Shown: positions 1 through 5,232, numbered from the stretch's first letter. The stretch is 9,571 nt of DNA from an uncultured Oscillospiraceae bacterium (GCA_910578965.1 CAJTSP010000100.1:1-9571), one strand, 5' to 3'. A program made the numbers and translations. Notes: generated from the letters alone by a model not told the origin.

Positions 1-74
1 GGGGCGGGTACTGTTCTTTTGGCGGGGCCTGCCGGTTTTACCAGGCCGGGCGGCCCCGGGAATCCTGCCCTACC

Positions 75-103
75 AGTGTAGCCCTCCGGCGGAGGTTTGT
101 CAA
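75..103 (-). promoter_or_regulatory. Divergent promoter facing left, with palindrome in its spacer
   Basis: On the minus strand a perfect -35 box TTGACA (98-103) is followed after exactly 17 bp by TACACT (75-80), which matches the -10 consensus at 4 of 6 positions. The spacer contains a 13-bp palindrome, CCTCCG-g-CGGAGG (83-95), placed where a repressor could block polymerase. Transcription would start near 68 and run out of the window. No ATG, GTG or TTG start codon exists on the minus strand in 1-74, so the served gene starts beyond the left edge. The remainder of 1-74 holds only GC-rich potential hairpins (for example GGCCTG 26-31 with CAGGCC 42-47) and no coding sequence I can recognise. 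Confidence 0.5.
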
Positions 104-120
104 TCGGGCTGCGGACAGAT

Positions 121-149
121 TGAACCGGCCGCGGCAATGTGCTATAATA
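121..149 (+). promoter_or_regulatory. trpS promoter
   Basis: A -35 box TTGAAC (121-126) and a perfect -10 box TATAAT (144-149) are separated by 17 bp. The -10 is extended by an upstream TG (141-142). Transcription should begin near 156, giving a leader of about 119 nt before trpS. It lies back to back with the minus-strand promoter at 75-103. Confidence 0.8.
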
Positions 150-150
150 G

Positions 151-274
151 GGCATACTTTTTTGCCCTTTGACCAGGGCCCGCACGCCGGCAGGGCCAGC
201 GCATGCCGGGGATAAAACCCATGCCTTTGTTTGGCGATGTTTTAAATCCGTAACAAAAGGGAGAATCTTGACCT
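151..274 (+). promoter_or_regulatory. trpS 5' leader with alternative short hairpins; no T-box
   Basis: The leader contains overlapping small inverted repeats: GGGCA (151-155) with TGCCC (163-167), GCCCT (164-168) with AGGGC (175-179), and GCATG (201-205) with CATGC (220-224). The first two share bases and exclude each other. Many Firmicute trpS genes are controlled by a T-box riboswitch, but I find no T-box core (AGGGTGGNACCGCG-like) and no U-tailed terminator here. I also see no short leader peptide rich in Trp codons. The ribosome binding site AAGGGAG (257-263) lies 11 nt before the ATG. Whether the hairpins regulate anything is unknown. Confidence 0.35.
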
Positions 275-1276
275 ATGGAACAGCAGGCAGCAAAAAAGCG
301 CATCCTTTCGGGCATCCAGCCCACCGGCACCTTTACCCTGGGCAACTACATTGGGGCGGTGCGCAACTGGAGCCGGATGCAGGACGAATACGAGTGCCTT
401 TATATGGTTGCCAACCTGCACGCGCTCACCGTGCGGCAGGATCCCGCCGCCCTGCGCCGGCAGACCCGCGAATCGGCTGCGCTGCTGCTAGCCTGCGGCA
501 TCGACCCGGCCAAAAGCATCGTTTTTATCCAAAGCCAGGTGCCGGCCCACTGCGAGCTGTCCTGGGTATTGAGCTGTTGCACCCAGTTTGGCGAATTAAG
601 CCGGATGACCCAGTTTAAGGACAAGAGCGCCAAGCACCCCGAAAACATCAACGCCGGCCTTTTTACCTATCCCTGCCTGATGGCAGCGGACATCCTTGTC
701 TACAACGCCGACCTTGTGCCGGTAGGCGCCGACCAGAACCAGCACCTGGAGCTGGCCCGCAATGTGGCCCAGCGGTTCAACAACAACTACAGCCCCACCT
801 TTACCCTGCCCGAGGGCTACAACCCCAAGACCGGCGCGCGGGTGCGCAGCTTGCAGGAGCCGGCCAAAAAGATGAGCAAGAGCGACACCAACGCCAACGC
901 CTATATCCTTTTAACCGACGATGCCGATACGGTGCTGCGCAAGCTTAAGCGCGCGGTGACCGACAGCGAGGGCGCCGTGCGCGCCGCGGAGGACAAGCCC
1001 GGCGTAACCAACCTGATGGGCATCTACTCGGCCCTTACCGGCAAGGGGCTCAGCGCCATTGAGGCCGAGTTTGCCGGCCAGGGCTACGGGGTGTTTAAGG
1101 AGGCGGTGGCTGGCGCAGTGATCGACGCGCTGCGCCCTATCCAGGCCGAGTACGCCCGCGTCCTGGCCGACAAGGAATACCTGGACCAGGTACTGGCCGC
1201 AGGCGCCGCCGCCGCAGGCCGGATCGCCGGGCGTACCCTTGCCAAGGTGTATCGCAAGGTGGGCATGTTGCAGTAG
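275..1276 (+). CDS. trpS: Tryptophanyl-tRNA synthetase (TrpRS)
   Basis: Cytosolic class Ic aminoacyl-tRNA synthetase that joins tryptophan to tRNA-Trp using ATP. The 333-residue length is normal for bacterial TrpRS. The N-terminal GIQPTG..TLGNYIGA segment (residues 13-28) carries the HIGH-type ATP signature in its usual TrpRS form (TLGN, 21-24). The KMSKS loop is intact at residues 199-203. Between them lie typical family segments such as YPCLMAADIL and VPVGADQNQHLELARN. The helical tRNA-binding C-terminus ends in a basic VYRKVGMLQ. The ATG at 275 is chosen because it follows AAGGGAG by 11 nt and begins the conserved N-terminus. A strong promoter lies upstream and a terminator downstream, so the gene is probably monocistronic. 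The protein reads as complete and functional. Confidence 0.97.
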   Translation: MEQQAAKKRILSGIQPTGTFTLGNYIGAVRNWSRMQDEYECLYMVANLHALTVRQDPAALRRQTRESAALLLACGIDPAKSIVFIQSQVPAHCELSWVLSCCTQFGELSRMTQFKDKSAKHPENINAGLFTYPCLMAADILVYNADLVPVGADQNQHLELARNVAQRFNNNYSPTFTLPEGYNPKTGARVRSLQEPAKKMSKSDTNANAYILLTDDADTVLRKLKRAVTDSEGAVRAAEDKPGVTNLMGIYSALTGKGLSAIEAEFAGQGYGVFKEAVAGAVIDALRPIQAEYARVLADKEYLDQVLAAGAAAAGRIAGRTLAKVYRKVGMLQ

Positions 1277-1315
1277 CCTTTGGGGGTGTTTTACCAGCCC
1301 GGGACGCCCGCGCAG

Positions 1316-1370
1316 CCGGGCAGCCGGCCGGCAGGGGCGGCCCCGCGCATTTCGCCGGCTCCGGTTTTTT
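1316..1370 (+). terminator. Rho-independent terminator of trpS
   Basis: The arms AGCCGG (1322-1327) and CCGGCT (1355-1360) pair, extended by CCGG (1316-1319) with CCGG (1361-1364) across a 2-nt bulge. A small GGGG-cgg-CCCC hairpin (1334-1344) nests inside. Six T residues (1365-1370) follow directly. It lies about 40 nt after the trpS stop codon. Confidence 0.7.
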
Positions 1371-1424
1371 GCGGCCGCAGGATCTGCCATTTCCCACGGG
1401 GCAGAGGCCATAGGGCTTACGGGC

Positions 1425-1560
1425 AGTGATATTATTTAACTAATTGTATTTTTTTCTTGCAGTTTTCGGCATCGTAAATCATTTTTAGTGCAATTTTTAT
1501 TGATAAACCGCCATTTCTTCTATTTTCTTCCTGCATAAGCCCATATATTCCATATATTGA
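1425..1560. other. AT-rich island upstream of the AbrB-like gene
   Basis: Most of the 1277-1643 gap after the trpS terminator is visibly A/T-rich in an otherwise GC-rich window, with runs of T and A spaced along it. I see no open reading frame or RNA gene in it. AbrB-family proteins are known to prefer flexible or curved AT-rich DNA and often control their own promoters, so an autoregulatory binding region is a reasonable inference. An UP-element effect on the promoter at 1557 is another possibility. Confidence 0.4.
1541..1558 (+). repeat. Tandem 9-bp repeat CCATATATT x2 at the AbrB-like gene promoter
   Basis: Two perfect head-to-tail copies of CCATATATT occupy 1541-1549 and 1550-1558. The second copy overlaps the first two bases of the -35 box at 1557. 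Such a direct repeat touching the -35 is a plausible binding site for a regulator, possibly the AbrB-like protein encoded downstream. The binding role is inferred from position only. Confidence 0.6.
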
Positions 1561-1585
1561 CATTTTGCCCCAAATATGGTATTCT
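1557..1585 (+). promoter_or_regulatory. Promoter of the AbrB-like regulator gene
   Basis: A perfect -35 TTGACA (1557-1562), a 17-bp spacer and TATTCT (1580-1585; 4 of 6 matches) with an extended TG motif (1577-1578) make a convincing sigma-A promoter. Transcription would begin near 1592, leaving a leader of about 50 nt. This also rules out the more upstream in-frame ATG at 1557, which lies inside the -35 box. Confidence 0.8.
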
Positions 1586-1643
1586 GGGAACGTGGGCCGG
1601 GCCGGCCCTGCACATCAACCAGCATTACCAGGAGGGAACAGCG

Positions 1644-1916
1644 ATGAAGTCAACGGGAATGGTGCGCAAGGTAGACGATCTGGGGCGGGTAGTTCTCCCA
1701 AAAGAGCTGCGCCAGATGCTTGGCATCGAAAAAAAGGGCGCGCTTGACGCCTGTGTGGAAATTTTTGTGGACGGCGACGCCATTGTGCTAAAAAAGTACG
1801 AGCCGGCCTGCATGTTTTGCGGCGAGGCCTCGGATATTATCACCTTTAAGGGCCGCCGTATCTGCCCGGCCTGCATCCAAAAGCTCAATCTTGCGGCCGA
1901 AGCCCAACAGGGATAA
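1644..1916 (+). CDS. AbrB/SpoVT-type transition-state regulator with CxxC...CxxC tail
   Basis: A 90-residue DNA-binding protein of the AbrB family, whose members form swapped-hairpin beta-barrel dimers or tetramers and act as global regulators of growth-phase transitions in Firmicutes. The N-terminal half (residues 1-54) is a clear AbrB domain: MKSTGMVRKVDDLGRVV, then LPKELRQMLGI and the IVLKKYEP end. The C-terminal part holds two cysteine pairs, CMFC (56-59) and CPAC (74-77). They could bind a metal or respond to redox, an arrangement also seen in clostridial AbrB homologues. The start at 1644 is set by GGAGGG (1631-1636) 7 nt upstream and by the promoter at 1557-1585. The gene stands alone and ends at a palindrome facing the XRE gene. 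Targets cannot be read from the sequence. Confidence 0.93.
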   Translation: MKSTGMVRKVDDLGRVVLPKELRQMLGIEKKGALDACVEIFVDGDAIVLKKYEPACMFCGEASDIITFKGRRICPACIQKLNLAAEAQQG

Positions 1917-1918
1917 GC

Positions 1919-1974
1919 AAAAAATGCCGGGTGTCCGGGCCGCCATAGCGGCCCGGACACCCGGCAAGTATTTT
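1919..1974. terminator. Bidirectional terminator between convergent regulator genes
   Basis: A perfect 19-bp inverted repeat (1925-1943 with 1948-1966) encloses a 4-nt loop. Six A residues (1919-1924) precede it, giving a U6 tail for the minus strand, and TATTTT (1969-1974) follows it as a weaker tail for the plus strand. It begins two bases after the AbrB-like gene's stop codon and lies about 130 nt beyond the stop of the opposing XRE gene, so it can serve both. The remaining interval to 2097 holds nothing I recognise. Confidence 0.88.
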
Positions 1975-2097
1975 CCTTTACAAATCCCCCGCAGGCACAA
2001 AACCGTAAAGCCCCGGGCCGTACCAAGGCGGAAAGCCCGGCAGCCCTTAAAGGCAGGGCGCCCGCCCCGCGAAAACGCCCGGCACCCGGCCGACCGC

Positions 2098-2784
2098 TCA
2101 GCCCAGCTTTTCGATACGGGTCTCGCTGGTTTTGACGAGGTTCAGCAGGCTGGTGGCGTAAAGCGGATATTCCCGGCCCAGGGATTCGGTCGTCATCGCA
2201 AAACAGGAAAGGTCCTTAAGCGGAGGTGCCCCCGCCAGCTCCTCCCCGGCCAAAATGGCCCGTACATTGGCCTCGGCCGCGCTCATAGCCGCGCTGGAAT
2301 AGCCCTCCCACCGGCCCGGCCGCACGCTAAACATGCTGGCCGCATTTTTGGGCCCGGCCGAATAGGCCAGCCGGAACATCTTGTAAACCGCCAGCATCAA
2401 ATATCCGCTTACCTCGGTGACAAGGCCCTTATCCTTACAGCCGGAGAGCTTGTCGTACAGGATGTTGAGGCTGTTGGAGATCAGCTTTTTGTTAAGAGTA
2501 GGCAACACGCTGCCGCGGTAGACGTTGTCCTTGGCGGTTTCGGGGTTGGGGATTTCCTCCACCGTAAGGGTCACGCCGCTGCGGTCGGCACTGCGGCCCA
2601 AAAGGTAATCGCAGGAAACACCATAGTAATCTGCCACACGCACCACGAAATCCAGCCCACATTCCCGGATGCCCTTTTCATAATGGGACAACAGCGCCTG
2701 CGAAACGCCAAGGTCCTGCGCAGCCCGCTTTTGGGTAATGCCCCGCTCCTTGCGCAGCAGGGTAATGATCCGGTTAAATTCCAT
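2098..2784 (-). CDS. XRE-family helix-turn-helix transcriptional regulator
   Basis: A 228-residue regulator. Residues 4-64 form a Cro/C1-type helix-turn-helix: ITLLRKERGITQKRAAQDLG, then VSQALLSHYEKGIRECGLDFVVRVADYYGV and the frequent ending CDYLLGRS. Residues 65-228 are a mostly helical domain with no family I recognise; there is no peptidase or kinase motif. It may sense a ligand or mediate dimers. The ATG at 2784 begins the HTH and follows GGAGG by 11 nt, with a GGCG/CGCC mini-hairpin between that could lower translation. Its own promoter (2967-2995) and repeat-rich upstream region suggest autoregulation, which is common in this family. The AbrB-like gene is convergent. The target genes are unknown; the phosphatase divergently placed at 3189 is one candidate. 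Confidence 0.9.
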   Translation of the reverse strand: MEFNRIITLLRKERGITQKRAAQDLGVSQALLSHYEKGIRECGLDFVVRVADYYGVSCDYLLGRSADRSGVTLTVEEIPNPETAKDNVYRGSVLPTLNKKLISNSLNILYDKLSGCKDKGLVTEVSGYLMLAVYKMFRLAYSAGPKNAASMFSVRPGRWEGYSSAAMSAAEANVRAILAGEELAGAPPLKDLSCFAMTTESLGREYPLYATSLLNLVKTSETRIEKLG

Positions 2785-2839
2785 GGCGTTCAGCGCCTCC
2801 GTTTTTTGATAATGGCCATACAGAAGGGGCTCGGTTTAT

Positions 2840-2869
2840 GGTATAATAGCCGCAAAGTGGCTATTATCC
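2840..2869. repeat. Inverted repeat containing a TATAAT box, XRE upstream region
   Basis: ATAATAGCC (2843-2851) and GGCTATTAT (2859-2867) form a perfect 9-bp inverted repeat around a 7-nt loop. The outer GG (2840-2841) and CC (2868-2869) also pair, with one unpaired T. The left arm includes GGTATAAT, the same half-site found at 2950-2974. On the plus strand it reads TGGTATAAT, an extended -10 element, but the corresponding -35 (TACAGA, 2819-2824) is poor. Confidence 0.6.
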
Positions 2870-2883
2870 TCTATCTTATGGCG

Positions 2884-2915
2884 TTCGCCTCGCCCCTTGC
2901 GGGGCAACCGGCGAA
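2884..2915. repeat. Nested hairpin with GCAA loop on the minus strand
   Basis: TTCGCC (2884-2889) pairs with GGCGAA (2910-2915). Inside it GCCCC (2892-2896) pairs with GGGGC (2901-2905) around a 4-nt loop. Read on the minus strand, the orientation of the XRE transcript, the loop is GCAA, a stable GNRA tetraloop. There is no T-run after it, so it is not a terminator. Confidence 0.6.
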
Positions 2916-2926
2916 ATCGCCCATTC

Positions 2927-2953
2927 TACCATTCACGCTGCGCGTTCATGGTA
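2927..2953. repeat. Imperfect palindrome at the 5' end of the XRE leader
   Basis: TACCAT (2927-2932) pairs with ATGGTA (2948-2953), and inside ACGC (2935-2938) pairs with GCGT (2942-2945). A 2-nt symmetric internal mismatch separates the two stems and the loop is 3 nt. It partly overlaps the next palindrome (2950-2974), so the two cannot form as hairpins at once. Confidence 0.55.
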
Positions 2954-2974
2954 TAACGTACCGTAAATTATACC
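2950..2974. promoter_or_regulatory. Candidate operator over the XRE promoter -10 box
   Basis: GGTATAA (2950-2956) and TTATACC (2968-2974) form a perfect 7-bp inverted repeat with an 11-bp centre. The right arm overlaps the minus-strand -10 box (2967-2972), and the left arm lies around the expected transcription start. This is the classic position for an autorepressor. The half-site ATGGTATAA recurs as a direct copy at 2838-2846. Binding by the XRE protein is inferred, not shown. Confidence 0.55.
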
Positions 2975-2995
2975 GTAGCAAAAACGCCTTGTAAA
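2967..2995 (-). promoter_or_regulatory. Promoter of the XRE regulator gene
   Basis: On the minus strand TTTACA (2990-2995; 5 of 6 matches) is followed after 17 bp by a perfect TATAAT (2967-2972). Transcription would start near 2960. Confidence 0.82.
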
Positions 2996-3188
2996 TACCT
3001 TTTTCGCCAAGAAATCCCCCTTTGTTTTTGGCAGTTTGCCCTTTACGGGCCGGCAAAACTATATATACGGTTTGCCTGTGCAGGCAGCCGCCAAATATAG
3101 CGCCGGGCCGCCCAGCGTGTAACTATTTTGTAACATTTTGCCGGGTATTTTTGTATGCAACTCCCCGGCAGCGGAGGCGACGCCTGTT
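2996..3188 (+). other. Upstream region of the histidine phosphatase gene
   Basis: No gene is visible here. AGTTTGCC (3033-3040) and GGCAAAACT (3052-3060) form an imperfect inverted repeat with no T-run. Possible weak promoters are TTGCCC (3036-3041) with TATATA (3060-3065, 18-bp spacer) and TTGTAA (3128-3133) with TTGTAT (3151-3156). Neither is convincing. The phosphatase ribosome binding site GGAGG is at 3173-3177. Confidence 0.4.
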
Positions 3189-3830
3189 ATGAAAACCTTT
3201 AAGCTACATCTGATCCGCCATGGGCTGACCTCGGCAAACTTAGAAGGGCTGTACATTGGCAGCGGTACTGACCTGCCGCTGTGCGCCGAGGGGCGCGCCG
3301 CCCTGAAGGACCTGACGGCACGGTACGTCTACCCCAAGGTGGACACGGTGTTCTGCTCGCCCCTTGCCCGGGCGGTGGAAACAGCCGAGCTGCTCTTTGC
3401 CGGGGCAGCCCACAAGCTGGTGGCCCCGGCCCTGAGCGAGATGGCCTTTGGGGTGTACGAGGGAAGGAAGCTGGCCGAGCTTGTAAAGGAACCGGGCTTT
3501 GCACGCTGGATGGACCCGGCCGGCGGCTTTGTGCCCGAGGGGGCCGAGCCGGCCGCGGCTTTCCACGCGCGATGCGCCGACGCGCTGATGAAGCTGTTTG
3601 AGTATCAGATGAAGGCAGGGGTTGCCGAGGCCGCCTGTGTAACCCACGGCGGCGTGCTGATGAGCATGCTGGCCCAAAAGGCCCTGCCCCGCCGCAGGCC
3701 GGAGGAATGGATGGCCGACCCCGGCTGCGGCTACACGGTGCGGTGCGACGCGGCCATGTGGATGCGGGACGGGCTGGTAGAGGCGGTGGAGGTACTGCCG
3801 CTGGGTTACCTGGGCGAAAACGAGGGCTGA
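3189..3830 (+). CDS. Histidine phosphatase family protein (phosphoglycerate mutase/CobC-like)
   Basis: A 213-residue cytosolic member of the two-histidine phosphatase superfamily, which hydrolyses phosphate esters through a phosphohistidine intermediate. The catalytic set is complete: the RHG motif (R10, H11, G12) in LHLIRHGLTSAN, R61 in CSPLARAVETA, the acid E84 in SEMAFGVYEG, and the second histidine H153 in VTHGGVLMSML. The size and the EMAFGVYEG block resemble small GpmB/CobC/PhoE-type enzymes rather than glycolytic dPGM, which is usually longer. The substrate cannot be assigned; alpha-ribazole phosphate is one option, but no cobalamin gene is in view. The ATG at 3189 is preferred over an in-frame ATG at 3138 because GGAGG lies 11 nt upstream and the conserved beta-strand begins at once. 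It has its own terminator. Confidence 0.92.
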   Translation: MKTFKLHLIRHGLTSANLEGLYIGSGTDLPLCAEGRAALKDLTARYVYPKVDTVFCSPLARAVETAELLFAGAAHKLVAPALSEMAFGVYEGRKLAELVKEPGFARWMDPAGGFVPEGAEPAAAFHARCADALMKLFEYQMKAGVAEAACVTHGGVLMSMLAQKALPRRRPEEWMADPGCGYTVRCDAAMWMRDGLVEAVEVLPLGYLGENEG

Positions 3831-3966
3831 CCCCCTGCCCCATTGCCTGCGGCGCATGTCTGCTTGCCCGGCCTTTTCCTGTTTCGGGCGGCCGCCTTTT
3901 AGCCCGGCAGGCTGCCTTTTGTTTTTACAGGCTGCCAAAGAGCGGCCAACCCGCCGTTTACAGCAA

Positions 3967-4006
3967 GCCCCCGCCGGCGCTCTGGGCACCGGCGGGGGCA
4001 CTTTTT
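3967..4006 (+). terminator. Strong terminator of the histidine phosphatase gene
   Basis: An 11-bp perfect stem (3967-3977 with 3989-3999, GC only) closes an 11-nt loop and is followed by C and then five T residues (4002-4006). It lies about 135 nt after the phosphatase stop codon. It also follows the stop of the opposing lipoprotein gene (4027), but on the minus strand the T tail is poor. The stretch 3831-3966 holds a direct repeat CAGGCTGCC (3908-3916 and 3928-3936) and nothing else I recognise. Confidence 0.85.
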
Positions 4007-4026
4007 ATAATACGCTAATTGCGGGC

Positions 4027-5232
4027 CTACTCCTCCCCGCCCGGCTCACCGCCGCCCTCCCCATCCGGCTCGGGCTCCGGTTCCGGCTCGGGGGTGGGCT
4101 CCGGCGTAGGCTCCGGGGTAGGCAGCGGCGCGGGCGTCTGGGGCAGCGGCTGTTCGCCGCCCGCAGCATCCCGCACGGCAAGGCTTTGGCCGTCAAACCC
4201 GCCGTATACGGCGATGTAGGCGCGCCCGGGGATTACCGCCAGAGGCTGGCCCTGCATATCGTACAGGCGCAGGGGCAGGTCGGCCGCGCCCTTTTGCCAT
4301 TGCATCGGCACACAGCGCCCGCCAGCGAGGTACAGGCCGGTACCCTGTGTAAAGCTGTAATCACGGGTATAGCCGTCGTCCTTTACGCCGGCGGCACACT
4401 GTAACACGACAACCTTATCAAACCAGAGCTCCGCGCCGGTATCGGCGTCGATGTGCTCGGTCCCGTCGGCCGCATACTTGAGATAGGCATTGTCGATGTA
4501 TTCCAGCACGGTAGTGCTTTCGGGCGAAAAGCCAATCTCCACCCGCACGCCGGGCAGGGCCTCCCCGCCTGGCAGGCCGTCGGCCACAAAGGCGAACAAC
4601 GGCTCCTCCCCGCCCCCGCCCTCCTGGCCATACAGGGCAAGGCCGTCCTGCAAAAGGGATTCTTTGGTGTACCAGCAAAACTCATTGCGGTAGCCCTCGG
4701 CCTTGCGGCCGCTGTCAAAGTCAAAACAGGTAACGCCTGCATAATAGCCGTCCAGCGGCTGGCAGCCGTAAAGGTTGAGCAGGTTTTGGGCGTAAATGTT
4801 GCTGCCGATCTGCATCACAGCCGCGCCGCCCGGCAGCGCAAGCTGCAAGAGGGGGTCCCTCGCTTCGCCCACCGGCCCCACCCGGGGCAGCTCCCCTGCA
4901 TGGCTGTAAAGGGCCATCAGCGAGGGGACCTTGCCCTCGCTGAGCACCTCCACCAACGCGTCCGCTTCCGAGACACCCCACTGGGGATAGCCCTCCGGGC
5001 TGTTGCGCAGCATCACTGCCACCGGCCGCGGGGGGTCGTTTTCCTGCCGTGCCTCGCCGGTAATCAAATTACGTAGGACCTCCGGTTCCGGTACGGCAGA
5101 CGGTTCCGGCGCAGGGCTGGCCGAGGCCGGCGGAGGGCTGGCAGGGCCGGCGGCCGAGGAGGCCCCCAGCCCGGGCAGCGAGCAGCCTGCCAGCAGGCAA
5201 ACGCCGCAAACAATTGCCAACAAACGTTTCAT
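4027..5232 (-). CDS. Divergent DUF3048 (YerB-family) lipoprotein, copy C
   Basis: A 401-residue predicted lipoprotein: a short signal peptide ends in the lipobox LAGC with lipidated Cys17, followed by a Pro/Ala/Ser linker (about 18-52) and a DUF3048-type domain (about 53-355). Family hallmarks remain recognisable (NLITGE 55-60, RPVAVMLRN 69-77, GVSEADALVEV 86-96). However, the motif that reads GPIRSARD in the two neighbouring copies is GPVGEARD here (119-126), losing the first Arg and the Ser. The C-terminus is a (TPEP)n then Glu/Pro/Gly-rich tail (about 366-401) lacking in the other copies. The ATG at 5232 is chosen for the signal peptide and GGGAGGGG upstream; the reading frame extends further but without sense. 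No promoter is evident, so it is probably expressed by read-through from copy B. DUF3048 function is unknown; the protein should sit on the outer face of the membrane. Confidence 0.88.
   Translation of the reverse strand: MKRLLAIVCGVCLLAGCSLPGLGASSAAGPASPPPASASPAPEPSAVPEPEVLRNLITGEARQENDPPRPVAVMLRNSPEGYPQWGVSEADALVEVLSEGKVPSLMALYSHAGELPRVGPVGEARDPLLQLALPGGAAVMQIGSNIYAQNLLNLYGCQPLDGYYAGVTCFDFDSGRKAEGYRNEFCWYTKESLLQDGLALYGQEGGGGEEPLFAFVADGLPGGEALPGVRVEIGFSPESTTVLEYIDNAYLKYAADGTEHIDADTGAELWFDKVVVLQCAAGVKDDGYTRDYSFTQGTGLYLAGGRCVPMQWQKGAADLPLRLYDMQGQPLAVIPGRAYIAVYGGFDGQSLAVRDAAGGEQPLPQTPAPLPTPEPTPEPTPEPEPEPEPDGEGGGEPGGEE
4075..4135 (-). repeat. Low-complexity (TPEP)n/(EP)n coding repeat
   Basis: Degenerate repeats of the form ggctccgggGTA encode alternating Thr-Pro-Glu-Pro and Glu-Pro units near the C-terminus of copy C. 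A closely similar block, including the shared 15-mer ggctccggggtaggc, encodes the N-terminal linker of copy B near 6450-6495. Such tracts change length easily by slippage. Confidence 0.6.

Larger units (their letters stand above)
2785..2960 (-). promoter_or_regulatory. Long structured 5' leader of the XRE gene
   Basis: If transcription starts near 2960 from the promoter at 2967-2995, the XRE mRNA has a leader of about 175 nt, unusually long for this window. Three strong hairpins follow one another within it (2927-2953, 2884-2915, 2840-2869; listed separately). A small GGCG-ctgaa-CGCC hairpin (2785-2797) sits between the GGAGG ribosome binding site and the start codon. No known riboswitch class is recognisable to me. 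The repeats could act as DNA operators, as RNA structure, or both. Confidence 0.45.

Noticed and set aside
150..274. T-box riboswitch upstream of trpS
   Set aside because: No T-box core sequence and no competing terminator with a T-run could be found in the leader.
1557..1643. N-terminal extension of the AbrB-like protein to the ATG at 1557
   Set aside because: That codon lies in the -35 box of the gene's own promoter, and the family N-terminus MKSTG starts at 1644.
1925..1966. The 19-bp perfect palindrome as a REP element or operator
   Set aside because: Its position between convergent stop codons and flanking A6 and TATTTT runs are fully explained by a bidirectional terminator; no second copy occurs in the window.
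2926..2949. A 7-codon minus-strand frame MNAQREW near the XRE transcript 5' end, considered as a leader peptide
   Set aside because: It has no ribosome binding site, coincides exactly with a palindrome, and a frame this short arises easily by chance.
1891..2994. A 367-codon open frame on the plus strand, antisense to the XRE gene
   Set aside because: It crosses the 19-bp terminator palindrome, lacks a ribosome binding site, has low-complexity Arg/Pro/Gly-rich composition, and mirrors the well-supported XRE gene.
3240..4001. A 253-codon open frame on the minus strand opposite the histidine phosphatase
   Set aside because: It is the shadow of a GC-rich gene with all catalytic residues intact, and it starts inside the phosphatase terminator hairpin.
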